Below are positions 49,276 through 59,694 of a DNA stretch of 64,000 nucleotides, in pieces (within the stretch, counting starts at the first letter, position 1; each line of letters opens with the position of its first letter). This stretch comes from Polytrichum commune (Eukaryota; Streptophyta; Polytrichopsida; Polytrichales; Polytrichaceae). Both the position numbers and the translations under genes were made by a program. The stretch covers positions 58,605,554 to 58,669,553 of the forward strand of contig OX485803.1 in assembly GCA_950295325.1 (NCBI GenBank), written 5' to 3'. The notes under the pieces are model-generated. The model saw nothing but the letters and a program-made list of their open reading frames with translations, was not told the DNA's origin and made no database searches.

Positions 49276-50935
49276 AACTTAATGTATGGAGTACCATGCC
49301 AAGGTCCATGTCCGAGCGTATCCTAAAATATGTTCCCAACCATTCCCAATAGAATGCCTAATAGTGGACTTAGATGTAGAATGAAACAACAATGCACCTC
49401 AGGGTCACTTCACACACAAGGCTGAAGGCCCTTGACCATGGCAATGTAAGAGCTCTCATTGGTCGAAAAGGCGGAGACCATCCAAGTTCACTTCACACTA
49501 GGAGGTGAAGGCCTAAAGGCCGAAAGAAAAGTTCGTGGATGAAAAGTCTACATGGAGTCCTACATGGCTAGTTATGGATAAGGGTGCATGGTCTACCGGA
49601 ATTTGCGTCAGACCCACCTCCAAGAGGTGGGCTTGACGCAAATTCCGGGAGACCATGAATTTTTTAATATTTTTTCCAGCAGGACAGATTTCAGGACAGA
49701 CAAACACCACCAAGTAGTTATTTTAAATTAATAAACTTGGAGACATATTATATTAAACCAAATCCTCCCCTCTTTTTCCGCCAACAAAATATGCAATGGT
49801 CCCGCAACATGGTTCATTCTCACTTCACACTATGCTTGAGGGCCAAAGACTACATAAAATGGCTTTCCCAACACCCATGGTACGGCCTTTGGATGAGAGT
49901 CAAGGGTCCTCACCATTACAAGGTCACGGCTCTTGGCTCATGTGTGAAGTGGCCCTCAGATATGACTATGAAACCATGAGAAGATTCCATGCTTGTTCCA
50001 AGCCATGGACACAGTTGCATGTCTAAACAACACTTTTGTGTGTTTCACTATTTCCGTACATGGGGGGCCAAGCCTCTTTCTGCATTTCATTCAGGGCTGC
50101 TCTCCCTCCCACATGTGTCTTGTGGATAGCCTAGGTCTCCATTCATTGCTACACCTATAGCTCCTAACTTAATTTCTACTGCTGTCCTTCCATAAAACCA
50201 TCGTAAAAAGTTATAATGTCACAGCCTTTTCACCGTCGACTGTCACACCACTTCTTCAGAAGCTGAACTAAGTTAAATGCTTCTGGAAACAACATGCAAG
50301 CCACTTGATTTATTAGCTACATGACAATCTACAGGCAGTCAGAAACCCTGATCAAATTTACTCATAAAACTTCCAGTCGACATGCCATTACAGAACTGGC
50401 CTGGGAAAGTTCTCAGCCCCTGTTGTCACGCCACCGTCAGCACCTTCCACTTCCTGTGTTAATGCTTCTCCAGATTAACCACTTCAAACGACCTGTAACA
50501 TATTAACTTTACCCAGACTGTAATTAACTTTCTTGAATTCGGGCAACCTTGTTCTCATTATCAAGCGTCGATTGTGTTTTCTCCCTCTACTCACAAATCC
50601 TACCATCCAAAAGGCATCGCGGTAATTTATAGCCGCACAGAGACAAGAACGAATGGTGTACTTATTATTGGGCTTGCACTTCCAGTAAGGGGAAAAGGGA
50701 AGGAATTGTTTGTGGATCCCGAGATCTGTTATCCTTTCCCTAATTGGCGCAATATCGATTTTTCTTTTGATGCTGAGTCACCACCAAAGTGCGTGTTGTG
50801 TACTGTAGCAAGTAATTACATACCCCTAAAACAGGCAGAATGTTGCTCCTCAAAACCTCAACACTGCATGCATCAACATAAAGAAGTGGTGAAACCCAGT
50901 CGGAATTAGCTTGCTGCCCGTAATAAGTACATACT
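49276..50935. other. Intergenic stretch with a short palindrome
   Basis: A palindromic pair lies at 49591-49653: GGTCTACCGGAATTTGCGTC, then CCACCTCCAAGAGGTGGG, then GACGCAAATTCCGGGAGACC. It is a strong hairpin of unknown role. No gene could be supported; the plus frame at 50574-50909 is Cys/Pro-rich without a motif. Confidence 0.6.
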
Positions 50936-51142
50936 TTACACTACCAGAAAACATGGTCCTTATAGAACACCCTTCCCATTTGACGTGAGCAGTCACTTGC
51001 GACATGTCCCCATTTACATTATGTCAAGTTCAATCTACAAACGTCATAGATTGGACTCCACACATGCAAATGGCGTTATGTCCCAAAGATTGCCAACGTC
51101 AAATAGTAAGTTTATTCTAGACCCCACAATCTAGTAGTGCTA
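50936..51142. mobile_element. CACTA-like MITE (201 bp)
   Basis: The element 50939-51139 starts CACTACCAGAAAAC and ends TCTAGTAGTG (inverse CACTACTAGA). CACTA ends are diagnostic for the superfamily. The flanks are TTA and CTA, a 3-bp duplication with one mismatch. Subterminal TTTGACGT near the left end and AACGTCAAAT near the right end are inverse repeats. Non-coding. Confidence 0.7.
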
Positions 51143-52434
51143 CCTAGATCCTAGGTTAGAAGGGGAATTCATGGTGTGGTCTTTACATATAGATATATAT
51201 CTATGTGTGTGTGAGAGAGATCAATGAGAGCAGCTTGCAGTGGCATTGGGCAATCTAGACAGTGTGATTTTGTGAAAGAACTATAAATACACATGCATGC
51301 TATGAAGTCACCATCCACCAACAAATCAACACATTTACACACCCTCTGATCCTGCTCTTGTTCTTCTTGGGCCCAATTATGAAGTGGCCTTGCCCCCAAA
51401 TAGCCTCCAAATCCACACCCTCCTCATTGCATGCATGGGCAAAAGTGAGTAGTGTCGGCCTCTAACATGCTTGGATCTCTCCACAAATTATCTTCCCTTT
51501 CCTTAATCCTTCTTTTGTTTAGCCCTTCCTTTCTTTTGTTCTAGCATGGCATCCATAACATTACTCGGCAACGTGGGCCCTCATAATATAACAGTGGGAT
51601 GTTGAGGTGCTCAATGCTAGCATAGGTCACCTTGTTACTACATTTTTCCACTTTAAAACATGAACAAGCAGTTGGAAGAGGATCTTATAAGAGCATCCCC
51701 ACCAGACCGGGCACCGCCCCGGGCATAATTGCACCGGTGGCACCCCGGGCATAGTGTGGGTTTACCCGACATATTGTTGGAGCCCACTAGCTCGGGTACA
51801 TGCCCCTCTTCGAGGCCGGCCCCCGCCCGGTATTACCCCCTTGCCCGATTCCATTAGCCTTGCCCGATGTCTTGCCCGGATACCGATTCCGTGCCCGATG
51901 TGTTGCCCGATTCCCTACCCGATCCCTTTCGGTTCTCCGCCCGGAAATATACTAAAATCCCTCGTTAACTAATTCACTGATTAACTAATTCATCTCCATT
52001 GCTCGTGTGCTTCCAAAGCCAATAGTGGACTTGCAATGCTTCTACCGTGGGTTACTAGCAGCTTAGGCAGAAAATACACAATGGGTTTTCTCAAGAACTC
52101 TTGAAATAGGAGTTCAAAGACCTTGGGTGTTGCCTACTCAAGTTAGCAACTATCATCTTATCTAAATTCCCTACTAACTTTCAAAAACTAATAATTCCAT
52201 TCGCACCAAAGAGTTATTTAATAAGAAACTAGACAACCAATGATGCATGACATTTAGCATCACTAAGTTTTAATGTAGGTGGACCAACATCAACCATGTC
52301 CATTCTACACTAATAACCCTAATTCTCATTAAGTTTCCAATGATAAGTGCAATTTTCCAAGTAGTACCCAAGTGAAAAAGAATGTATTTTAGATGTACAT
52401 AACATAGATGAAAGAAATTTTAGCATTAACTTAC

Positions 52435-52590
52435 CTCTATAATATGATACAACGGAGATTCTAAATGTCGCATTATCGAGCGTTGTACTCATATAAAAGA
52501 GGGAGTTTTGAGATTAAAAAGTTGGGTCTTGCAAAAAATGTGTCGTAATATTGAGGGTGTCATATTAACGAGGTTCGACTGTAGAACCCT
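52435..52590. repeat. Possible small repeat inside Harbinger element
   Basis: ACCTCTATAATATGATACAACG on one side and GTCATATTAACGAGGTTCGAC on the other resemble loosely inverted ends around a segment with paired CATTATCGAG and ATATTGAGG words. Weak. Confidence 0.3.
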
Positions 52591-52987
52591 GGTCTCTCCT
52601 TTCTTTTGTGTGCAGTGGTAGGATAAGGGCCGTACGTTGGGTTTGCACTACTAGGGTCCACAACCAAAAACTCTCCAGAATGTAGCGATCCTTATTAGTG
52701 GAGAGCCAAGAATGTCGCGATCTCTGTACAGAGTGTACTCGGACCACATACTTTATACCTCCGAAGTGGTAATTTGTGGCGTCGCAATAATTTGGGACAT
52801 AGTATAATAGATGATGATGCCCATGAGTTCGGGGCACGGTCTGGTAAAGGAAGGGAAAGGAAAGGAAAGGAAAAAATGCCCAATACATGTGAGTGGGGAT
52901 AACTGCATACACAAAAAACCTTAAAATAATACGAACTCAAAGATTCGACACTGTTAGTTGATTCGACACCGAAGGCCACTCTGAAGA

Positions 52988-53180
52988 CCCCGACGCAGTG
53001 ATCAGGGAGAGTTTTAGGCATGATCGGTTGAGATCCTAGTGTTTGCAAGTCCAACCGGTTACATCATGTTGACATCCTTAGGGTTCTCCTTCGCTAAGCT
53101 GGGGTATATTCCTCTCTATACAGTCCTCCAGAAGATATGACTTTGTTAGATTTTTTCTTCTCGTCTCCAATTATTTCTTC
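52988..53180 (+). repeat. AACCGGTT-family repeat, copy F
   Basis: Contains GATCAGGGAGAGTTTTAGGC, ATGATCGGTTGAGATCCTAG and CAAGTCCAACCGGTTACATC. Nested inside the Harbinger element, so it is younger or was co-amplified with it. Confidence 0.7.
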
Positions 53181-53377
53181 AACTCGAGACAGTGGTTTCA
53201 GAAGCTTGAGCGAGTTGGCAAGTGTGTGAACATGCACACAAATTGAAGCGTTACAATCTCAGCATAAGCCAGGACTCTGCCAATGATTACATGGTCCCAT
53301 AACCGTCGTCAAACCCCAAGTTGCAGGTATAAAGGAAAAAATTCATGGAGCTCCAGGGAGCTGGAGCATGGCGTGGT

Positions 53378-53495
53378 TTGTGTTTGTGTTTGTGTTTGAA
53401 TTTGAGTTTGAGTTTGAGTTTGAGTTTGAATTTGAGTTTGAATTTGAGTTTGTGTTTGAGTTTGAGTTTGAGTTTGAGTTTGAGTTTGAGTTTGT
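53378..53495. repeat. (TTTGAG)n hexamer array
   Basis: About 19 units of a hexamer, TTTGAG with TTTGTG and TTTGAA variants. Plus and minus frames read as alternating Glu-Phe, Leu-Ser, Gln-Thr, Asn-Ser or Lys-Leu repeats. It is not the plant telomere repeat. Confidence 0.95.
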
Positions 53496-53622
53496 TGACG
53501 CCGCGTTTGAAGAGACGTTGTATAACATTGCACATTGGAATCCAATTAAGACAAATGAATTGCAGACATAAATCAGGAATACAAATACATAATTATGAGC
53601 CTAACTCTAACAAATACATAAT

Positions 53623-54853
53623 TCAGATTCTTGAGCCCTGCAACCATGTGGATGGAGGGGAGATTTGCCTAGGTACAAACTGTTCCCGAATTGCAGGGGT
53701 CCAAAACTGGCCAAAGAGTTCATGAGGATCAGCAGAGAGTCGTCGACGTTGTGATGGGGGAGGGTTAATTGCGAAGTCATTAGGTTGAGAATCTAGGATG
53801 GAGGTTGTATCCTCATCACGATCCGAAGCTGGTTGGCCGAAGTCATTCCCAAAAGCATTTAGATCAGCTACCCTCCTCCTGTCTGCAAATAAGTCGGAGG
53901 AATCATCCTCACAATCATCATCAGCATCATCTTCTTCATTCAAATCTCCTCTAAACCCTAACCCTTGTGTTGGTGCAGGTGCAACAGGCGTGTTGGAGCA
54001 GACTCCAAACCGAGGAGGAGCAAGCTCGTTGGAGGCAGCAACTTCGGCAGCAACCTGTGCCTTGAGCTTTGCAAGCTCTTGGGTCCTGCGGAGGTGGAGC
54101 CACTGTCTAGCAAGGTCACAGGTAATGTTCTTATTCTCTACTGTAAACAAGCTAAAAACATTTTGCTGAGCAATTTGCTCAGCTTTCTTCAATGTAGCTG
54201 CAGCAAAGTCAGTTGTAGCTTTTGCATTAGCGCGCAAAGCTAGCTCCTTCCCCTTACTTTGTGCATGCTCGTTTTTTGCCGACTTAGCACCCTGTGGTCT
54301 TGTCTGTGCAGGTGGCGATTCGGTGGAGGGAGCCTGGCCATTCGGAGAAAGCAGATCGCGACAATCAACAGGCAACCCCTCTCTTGAGGGCGGATCAAAC
54401 CCTCCACCCTTTCGCTTGCTCATAAATATTGCCGCAAACCTAGGATAGCTCTTTAACAACAACCAGCAATGTTTTAGAACAAATGTCTTCCCACATTTTT
54501 GCTTGTACAAGCTCATAGCATCTAATACAAAATCATCCTCACTCTTCCCACTCTCATTCAGATCTCTCACTGACTGATAGCAACCACTGAACTTGGCGAC
54601 AGATTGCTTGATGTCAGACCATTTTGTCTCTAGAGACCTAGCAGGATGATCAACTCCTCCCTCGGGTTTGTGTCTAGCATAGTGCGTTGCTACATTGATC
54701 CAAAATTGTGCATTCTTCTGCCCTATCCCTCTCCTGGCATCGGTGGAAGTATGCATAAAACTTCGGCAACACTGTTCTTCCTCCTCCGGGCAGAAGTTCC
54801 TGCCCTTCTTGATCCTCCCACCCGTTGCAGGCACACCCCCCCCTTCCTGACAT
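53623..54853 (-). CDS. Harbinger-type Myb/SANT protein
   Basis: Minus-strand frame of about 400 codons ending at 53623. The N-terminal part is a Myb/SANT (trihelix-like) domain: FCPEEEEQCCRSFMHTSTD, FWINVATHYARHKP, RSLETKWSDIKQSVAKFSGC and KHCWLLLKSYPRF. This matches the second protein of PIF/Harbinger transposons, which recognises element ends and helps import the transposase. An Ala/Lys-rich helical region (about residues 200-270) and an acidic Asp/Glu patch follow. The frame is open from a GTG at 54834. A better start, ATG at 54853 in CCACCATG context, is one base out of frame across a G8 run (54843-54836), so an indel or sequencing error there is likely. Confidence 0.85.
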
Positions 54854-55589
54854 GGTGGAATAAGTCCAAAGTTGGGCTAACTGCCGGATGGCGTTGGCGG
54901 GCAGAACACAGTACCCGAGGCCAATATACCCGAAGAGCTGCTCCCAAATGCCCGGTCCGGCACCCTTTATGGCGTTAGCGTCGACTGGTGGACGTTAGAA
55001 CTTGGCGTCCTGGGCACCGGATTTCCAGGAGTGCCGTTCAACTGACTTATACCTCTGCTGGTGGGGACGCTCTAAGTCTCTATCACCATACTTGCGAGCT
55101 TCTTCCATTTCTCGACAGATGCTTCATACTTTCACATATCAAATGCATAAATACGTCCTCTTCATGACTAAAATGTTTACATCATCTTGATTAGGCATAT
55201 TCACTCGCTTGCCACTACAAAGCAAATTGCCCAATGTCTTTTAAAGGTCACAAGCCCTTAGTGTAAAATCAAATGGATTAAAATTTTAAAAAAATCATCA
55301 GAAGAAAAACGAAGAAGAAAAGAAGAAAAACTTCAGTCTCCGGAGGAGACCGACGTGAATTAAGTGTCTGTTCGATCCACCCCAATCCGATGCCCACAGG
55401 ACAAAGGTATGGAAGTACAGATCTACTCCTCCCTTTCGAGAGTAGACACTATAGTCACCAGTCACCAGTAACAAGGACCATAATGGTTAGTTTTTAGGTA
55501 TTATTAATATGAGTGTGGCCATCCATTCTCTGGTGCATTGTTAGTGGGTGGAGTGGAGTGGCTTAGTTGTTAAGGCTTTATAGCTTTAT

Positions 55590-55992
55590 CTATGGGGGGT
55601 CTAGTGATTGGGGAAGCAGTTGGTGGTTTTCTATTCTTCTTTTGTGGAGGAGGATAGCCATGGCATATTTTAAGGTGATAGTATTGATGTTTTTAAAGGT
55701 GTTTTTAATGGTAAGCATAGGTATTTTAAATTTATTTTCGAGTGATTTCATTGATGGGATGTATGTAGTGGCTCTGGCGCCTGCAGTGATTATAATAAGG
55801 GGGTCAACTTTCCATCCTCTGGCAGCAATACTGTCTATTAATGGTCTGTATTTACTATTTTTTGCTTCGATTGTTTCTGGTGAGAATCTGTCATTACAGT
55901 ATGTGAATTCGATGAATTGTATGGTAAGGTTGGGGTCTATGTCTGTGGGGGGGGGCATTTTGGTATGATAATCCTCTAACACAAAGGATATC
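55590..55992 (-). pseudogene. Restriction-like endonuclease, C-terminal part
   Basis: Frame 56099-55590 contributes the second half of the endonuclease: TIQFIEFTYCNDRF (residues 59-72), with Glu64-x-Thr66 as the (D/E)-x-(K/T) position, then GWKVDPLIIITAGARATTY and a helical Lys/Asn-rich tail ending LDPP before TAG at 55592. The first Asp of the motif (RLDIL, about 55992) lies in the preceding frame, the switch being at nine consecutive C (55955-55947). R2-type enzymes use PD...D-x-T; here Pro is replaced by Leu (CCT to CTT) in copy 1, while copy 2 keeps RPDIL. Confidence 0.65.
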
Positions 55993-57552
55993 AAGTCTAA
56001 ATCTAGAGTTACAATGGCATCTTTGTGTACCGCATGTACAAGGGAGTAGCCAATTGGGAACGGTGTTTTCTTGGGGTGTATTATTGAAGGTGCCAACATT
56101 CATGAGAGTATAGCATCGAGAATTTCCGGATGAGATTAATAGTTTCCTAATTTCCCATACTGCTTTGTTGTGTCTTTTGACATGAAGTGAATGTATGTGT
56201 TGTTGCTTACAAGTAAGTAGTACATGTAACCATGTATCCGGTTCGTATGAATTGCAAATGGAGCACGTAATAGATGGATATGTTTGCCTGCCAAAGAATA
56301 GTTGTTTTCGAGCATTACCCATATAAGTTCTAGTTCGGAATTTGATGAGGCATGATTTTTGTTTATCTGTGATTTCCGGGTTTTCCCAAAATTCATTAGA
56401 AAATTCTTTGTCTATATCTGCATTTCCTGTCCATTTGTAAGTGTTAGGGGTTTGTGTGGCCATGTTTTCCAAGTTATTTTCCCTATCATATTTTATAATT
56501 TGTTTTTCTAGGAATCTAACGGGGTCTTTATCAGGAACGTCCATCATTGAGGCCCAAACATCCTTTTGGTAATAATATGGGGTAGCATGGGCATGTTCAT
56601 ATGGGTGAATGGCAATTATGTGGTCTAGTTCTAGGCCTTCTTTTGCCAATTTATCTGCTTGTTCGTTGCCGTCAATGTTGACGTGTGCTCTTACTTTGTA
56701 TAGTGTGATTGGTTGTGTCCGATTTTGAAGTAGTTGTACCATGGTGGCGAGGGTGATTTGATATGGGTGGCTATTATGCAGTGTGGGGTGTTTAATTTGT
56801 GTGTTAAGTAAATATAATACATTTAGATTGTCGGTAAATATATATGCAGGTTCGTTTGGGTATAGTGTATTAATGATTCTTAATGTTTTATGAATAGCTA
56901 TCATTTCTGCTCTTAATATGTTTTGGTGTCCATGGAGTCTTTTGGAGATGTTAAGGCCTTTAGGGCTATAGATACCATACCCGGCTCTTTCTCTTCTCCA
57001 TACTCCAGGGTTAATTTCTTTGGGTTTCATAAAAGAACCATCTGTATAGTAGCTGAATTGAGAGTGAAATTTTAGTCGTAAGTTTGTTTGGTAATTTGGG
57101 AGTTGTGGGATAGGTATGTTATTATTTGCGGATGCGTTTGGATAGTTTAATTTAGCCCATTTTTTGTTGGGATTAACGGCGGTATTTAAGGGGATGGGTG
57201 GTGCAGTTTGTGTATGAATTTGTAATATTTGAAGGTTATTCGCTATGTCTATGAGTTGATTCATTTGTTCGTAGGTGCCGATGTGGTTGTTTTGGTGGTG
57301 GATGCAGAATATTCGCAGTGTTGATACTTCTTTCCTCGTGCTATTGAGTTCGGGAGGGATTGTAGGTTCTTCGTATATGATGGTATCTGCGGCAAAGTGG
57401 GCAATGATGTGTGTATCCGGGAATGGGCCAGTGTATGGGTTAAAGTTGTGGTACCAGTCAATATCCTTTGAGATAAGTAAAGTGATTGTATTGGGGTCAT
57501 TTTTGGCCGCAATACGGGCCCAGTGGATGGTTTTTGTAAGTCTGTTGCGCTA
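55894..57552 (-). CDS. RNase H with CCHC knuckle and start of RLE
   Basis: Open frame to 55894; the first ATG is at 57264 (456 codons), but the same frame stays open upstream to 57552. RNase H (residues 70-210 from that ATG) shows the four acidic residues: TDGS Asp75, RAEM Glu120, TDNL Asp145 and GNEQADKLAKEG Asp204. It is followed by MGNARKQLFFGRQTYP and a CCHC knuckle (Cys334, Cys337, His347, Cys352), then KRHNKAV, a Cys cluster CTC-x4-CHC (409-418) and RLDILC (Asp425). In R2-like elements a CCHC knuckle directly precedes the endonuclease. The enzyme would cleave the RNA strand of RNA-DNA hybrids and nick the target. The last 30 or so codons are out of frame after the C9 run. Confidence 0.75.
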
Positions 57553-57578
57553 TGGGGGTGGGCATATCCAATTCCCTT

Positions 57579-58449
57579 CTATTTTTGGTCAAACGTGTTT
57601 CCTAAAGATCCAAATATTCTATCCCTAGAGAATGGTGAGTAGAATTGGGTGAATTGTGTAGGGCATGTAACTGGGGATGAGAAGTATGAGTGGTTGATGT
57701 TAAATGATGTTATTAGGAAATCCAGTATTGGGGTTGGTATTGCATATTGGGCACGTTTAAGTGGGTCATTTTTAGGAATACGGTATTTGTATCTCTGGTA
57801 CAGCCAGACGATTTCGGTTTCGAATAATTGGGTAGGTGATTCTAGGCTATGTGGGGTATTTTTAGCTTGGTGATATTGTTTCCATAACCACAGTAATTTA
57901 GTTTTTGGGATGGTGATGAGATGCCGGCCATTGTCTTCATATATATGGGCGACGTCAAATTGTGTTTGGATAGTGTTAGTATTTGTTTCGATGTCACTCT
58001 CTGGGTTGCATTCATTAATGGAAATATGTGCCAATGGAATTATTGTGGCAAGGATAACGTATCTAGTATCTCTATGTTGTTCTGTGGAGAAGTAGACATT
58101 GATAATGTTTGAGAAGTGTTTGTGTTGCCTTTTCGTATAATATTGGGTAAGTAGTGCGGTGTTGTGGCGACTAGTATTGGCGTCACAATAGGGGAATAAA
58201 TCTATTTGGGTACGCCATTTGTTGTATGTGTTATTATTTGGTGTAGTCCATTGGCATAGGTATGATGTGTCTATTCTTTTTATCCCATTAGGATCTATGA
58301 GTTGTCGTTGTTTGTGATCGAGTATTGTATGTATAGAGAATTGACGGGGGTTGTTAAGCATGTTATTGGGAGGGGGGGTAGGTGGGGGATAGGGGGGTTC
58401 GGGGGGTTCGGGGGGTGTACAGGAGGGGTTGGGTGTTGAGGGAGAATGT
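57579..58449 (-). pseudogene. Methyltransferase-like segment (PCIF1-type?)
   Basis: The ATG frame is 58361-57579 (260 codons); the same frame is open upstream to 58449 through a Pro-rich stretch. The C-terminal part has HSYFSSPVTCPTQFTQFYSP and DRIFGSLGNTF, then in a continuing frame a GYAHP-like motif. The pattern 'FASP...C..F.S.F..D..FGS.G.F....G...NPPF' is that of PCIF1-like N6-adenine methyltransferases. The trace resumes in the RNase H frame with TITLLISKDIDWYHN and DTHIIAHFAAD. Where NPPF is expected, a stop (TAG near 57579) and a His in place of Asn are seen, so this copy is probably inactive. Family assignment is from motif resemblance only. Confidence 0.45.
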
Positions 58450-58519
58450 TATGGTTTATTATAATGTAATCATTCTTTAGGGTTTGTGGGGGTAGTGGTG
58501 TAGGCATGGTAGGTTGCAT

Positions 58520-59694
58520 TCTTGGTGGCAGGTAGGGTAAAAAATCATCATATTTTATTTAGATATGAAAATGCATCATGGAGGACATAAGAAAGAAAGT
58601 GTTCATAGTTTTCTTTACGTGTTGGCGTTTGTGTATGTTAATTCAATAGATTTTGAGCACTCAAATTTATTTATAGGGCTTGAATTAGAAAATTCGGTTT
58701 TTTCTTATTGCACAATAGTACACAAAAAAACATAATTTTTGCGATAGCTTCAACAATCCCATTCTATATACAACATGAATAGTATTTGAATATGTGTTTT
58801 GGATAAGTTAACATGGATTGTCCCCCCGGGTCCGCCACACATTATGCTTGAACTACCTTCAATAGGCATTCCCAAAAAACCCTTGCAATTTTGGCCAACA
58901 TTATTTATACCAATCATGTGAAATTTCATGTAGATTTTTCACCCATTGAAAATGTTATAGGTTGTAGCCCAAAAACTATCCTCCTCTAAACATAAAGCAA
59001 GGGCACATGACACTCTCAACCAATGACAATTCAAGAATCCTCGTGAGCCTTGGCCTGATGGCTTTTATGTAAACATGCCATAGAGTAGATGGTACTACAT
59101 CATTTATGGTATTTAGTTTCACATACACTAGTTGCAAAAGGGCCTAAACTAGATGCCTAGAGGTCTCAAAGTGCCACGTCCGCTAATGTTAATTTTGTAC
59201 TATTTGTCCACATAAGTAACATTTTAAACTAAAATTTATTTACATCATGACATGTAGTGTATCACATTGGATTACTTGAGATGGTAGTTTTTTCATTTTA
59301 GTATGCAAGTGGAAGATATTATTGGGCATACTAATGGCAAGTGTCATGTGTTTACATTGTAGTATGCAAGAGCAAGATATTCTTGAGCATGCTAATGCCA
59401 AGTGTCATTTCTGCACACTTTAGTCAACTTATAGACCAATGTGTAACATAGGCATACATCTCATAACACTATTGACCATACTCATGCCAAGATTCCAGTC
59501 ACCACACTTGAACGCCAAAATAGTCATGAGGTGACATCAATGGTGAATTTGTTGGTCGTTGGTGTAACCGAACTTATGCCTCAAAACATGGTAAGTGACA
59601 TTATTACGCATCTAACACTGAACATCATAAAGGTGGTAGAATCAACGCTCTTACATCTCAAACACTAAGGACCTATCGATTATGATAATGTCAA
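58520..59694. other. Intergenic stretch between the two RLE copies
   Basis: AT-rich, with no RT or other retroelement coding trace found on either strand. There is a repeated phrase near 59310-59400 (TGCAAG-GAAGATATT then CATGCTAATGCCAAGTGTCAT). Confidence 0.5.

Larger units (their letters stand above)
51688..55075 (-). mobile_element. PIF/Harbinger element with Myb gene only
   Basis: Element 51691-55072 (3,382 bp). The ends are GAGCATCCCCACCAG (left) and CTGGTGGGGACGCTC (right), a 15-bp inverted repeat with one mismatch, flanked by TAA on both sides (51688-51690 and 55073-55075). Both subterminal regions are rich in GCCCG/CCCGA words (many between 51706 and 51945), which may be protein-binding sites. 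It carries the Myb/SANT gene at 53623-54853. The other half (51950-53600) shows no transposase frame and holds an AACCGGTT-family repeat and a hexamer tract, so the element looks non-autonomous. Confidence 0.92.
55590..58519 (-). mobile_element. Dualen-like non-LTR element remnant, copy 1
   Basis: One minus-strand unit with the order Pro-rich N-terminal stretch, methyltransferase-like segment, RNase H, CCHC knuckle and restriction-like endonuclease (RLE). RNase H together with RLE in a retroelement recalls the Dualen/RandI group, known from green algae, which combines both with RT. No RT or AP endonuclease is visible upstream of 58519, so either the copy is 5'-truncated there or this family splits its enzymes. 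Frames are lost at poly-Pro C runs (58371-58415), near the methyltransferase core (about 57579-57512) and at a C9 run (55955-55947). Confidence 0.7.

Noticed and set aside
50574-50909. 111-aa ORF, Cys/Pro-rich
   Set aside because: Composition is coding-like, but no motif, repeat or neighbour supports it.
53345-53725. Leu-Ser or Glu-Phe repeat proteins across the hexamer array
   Set aside because: They are translations of a simple repeat in several frames.
55567-55968. 133-aa hydrophobic plus-strand ORF resembling a membrane protein
   Set aside because: It is the antisense shadow of the endonuclease C-terminus on the minus strand.
57275-58112. Plus-strand hydrophobic ORFs
   Set aside because: Antisense of the RNase H and methyltransferase-like frames.
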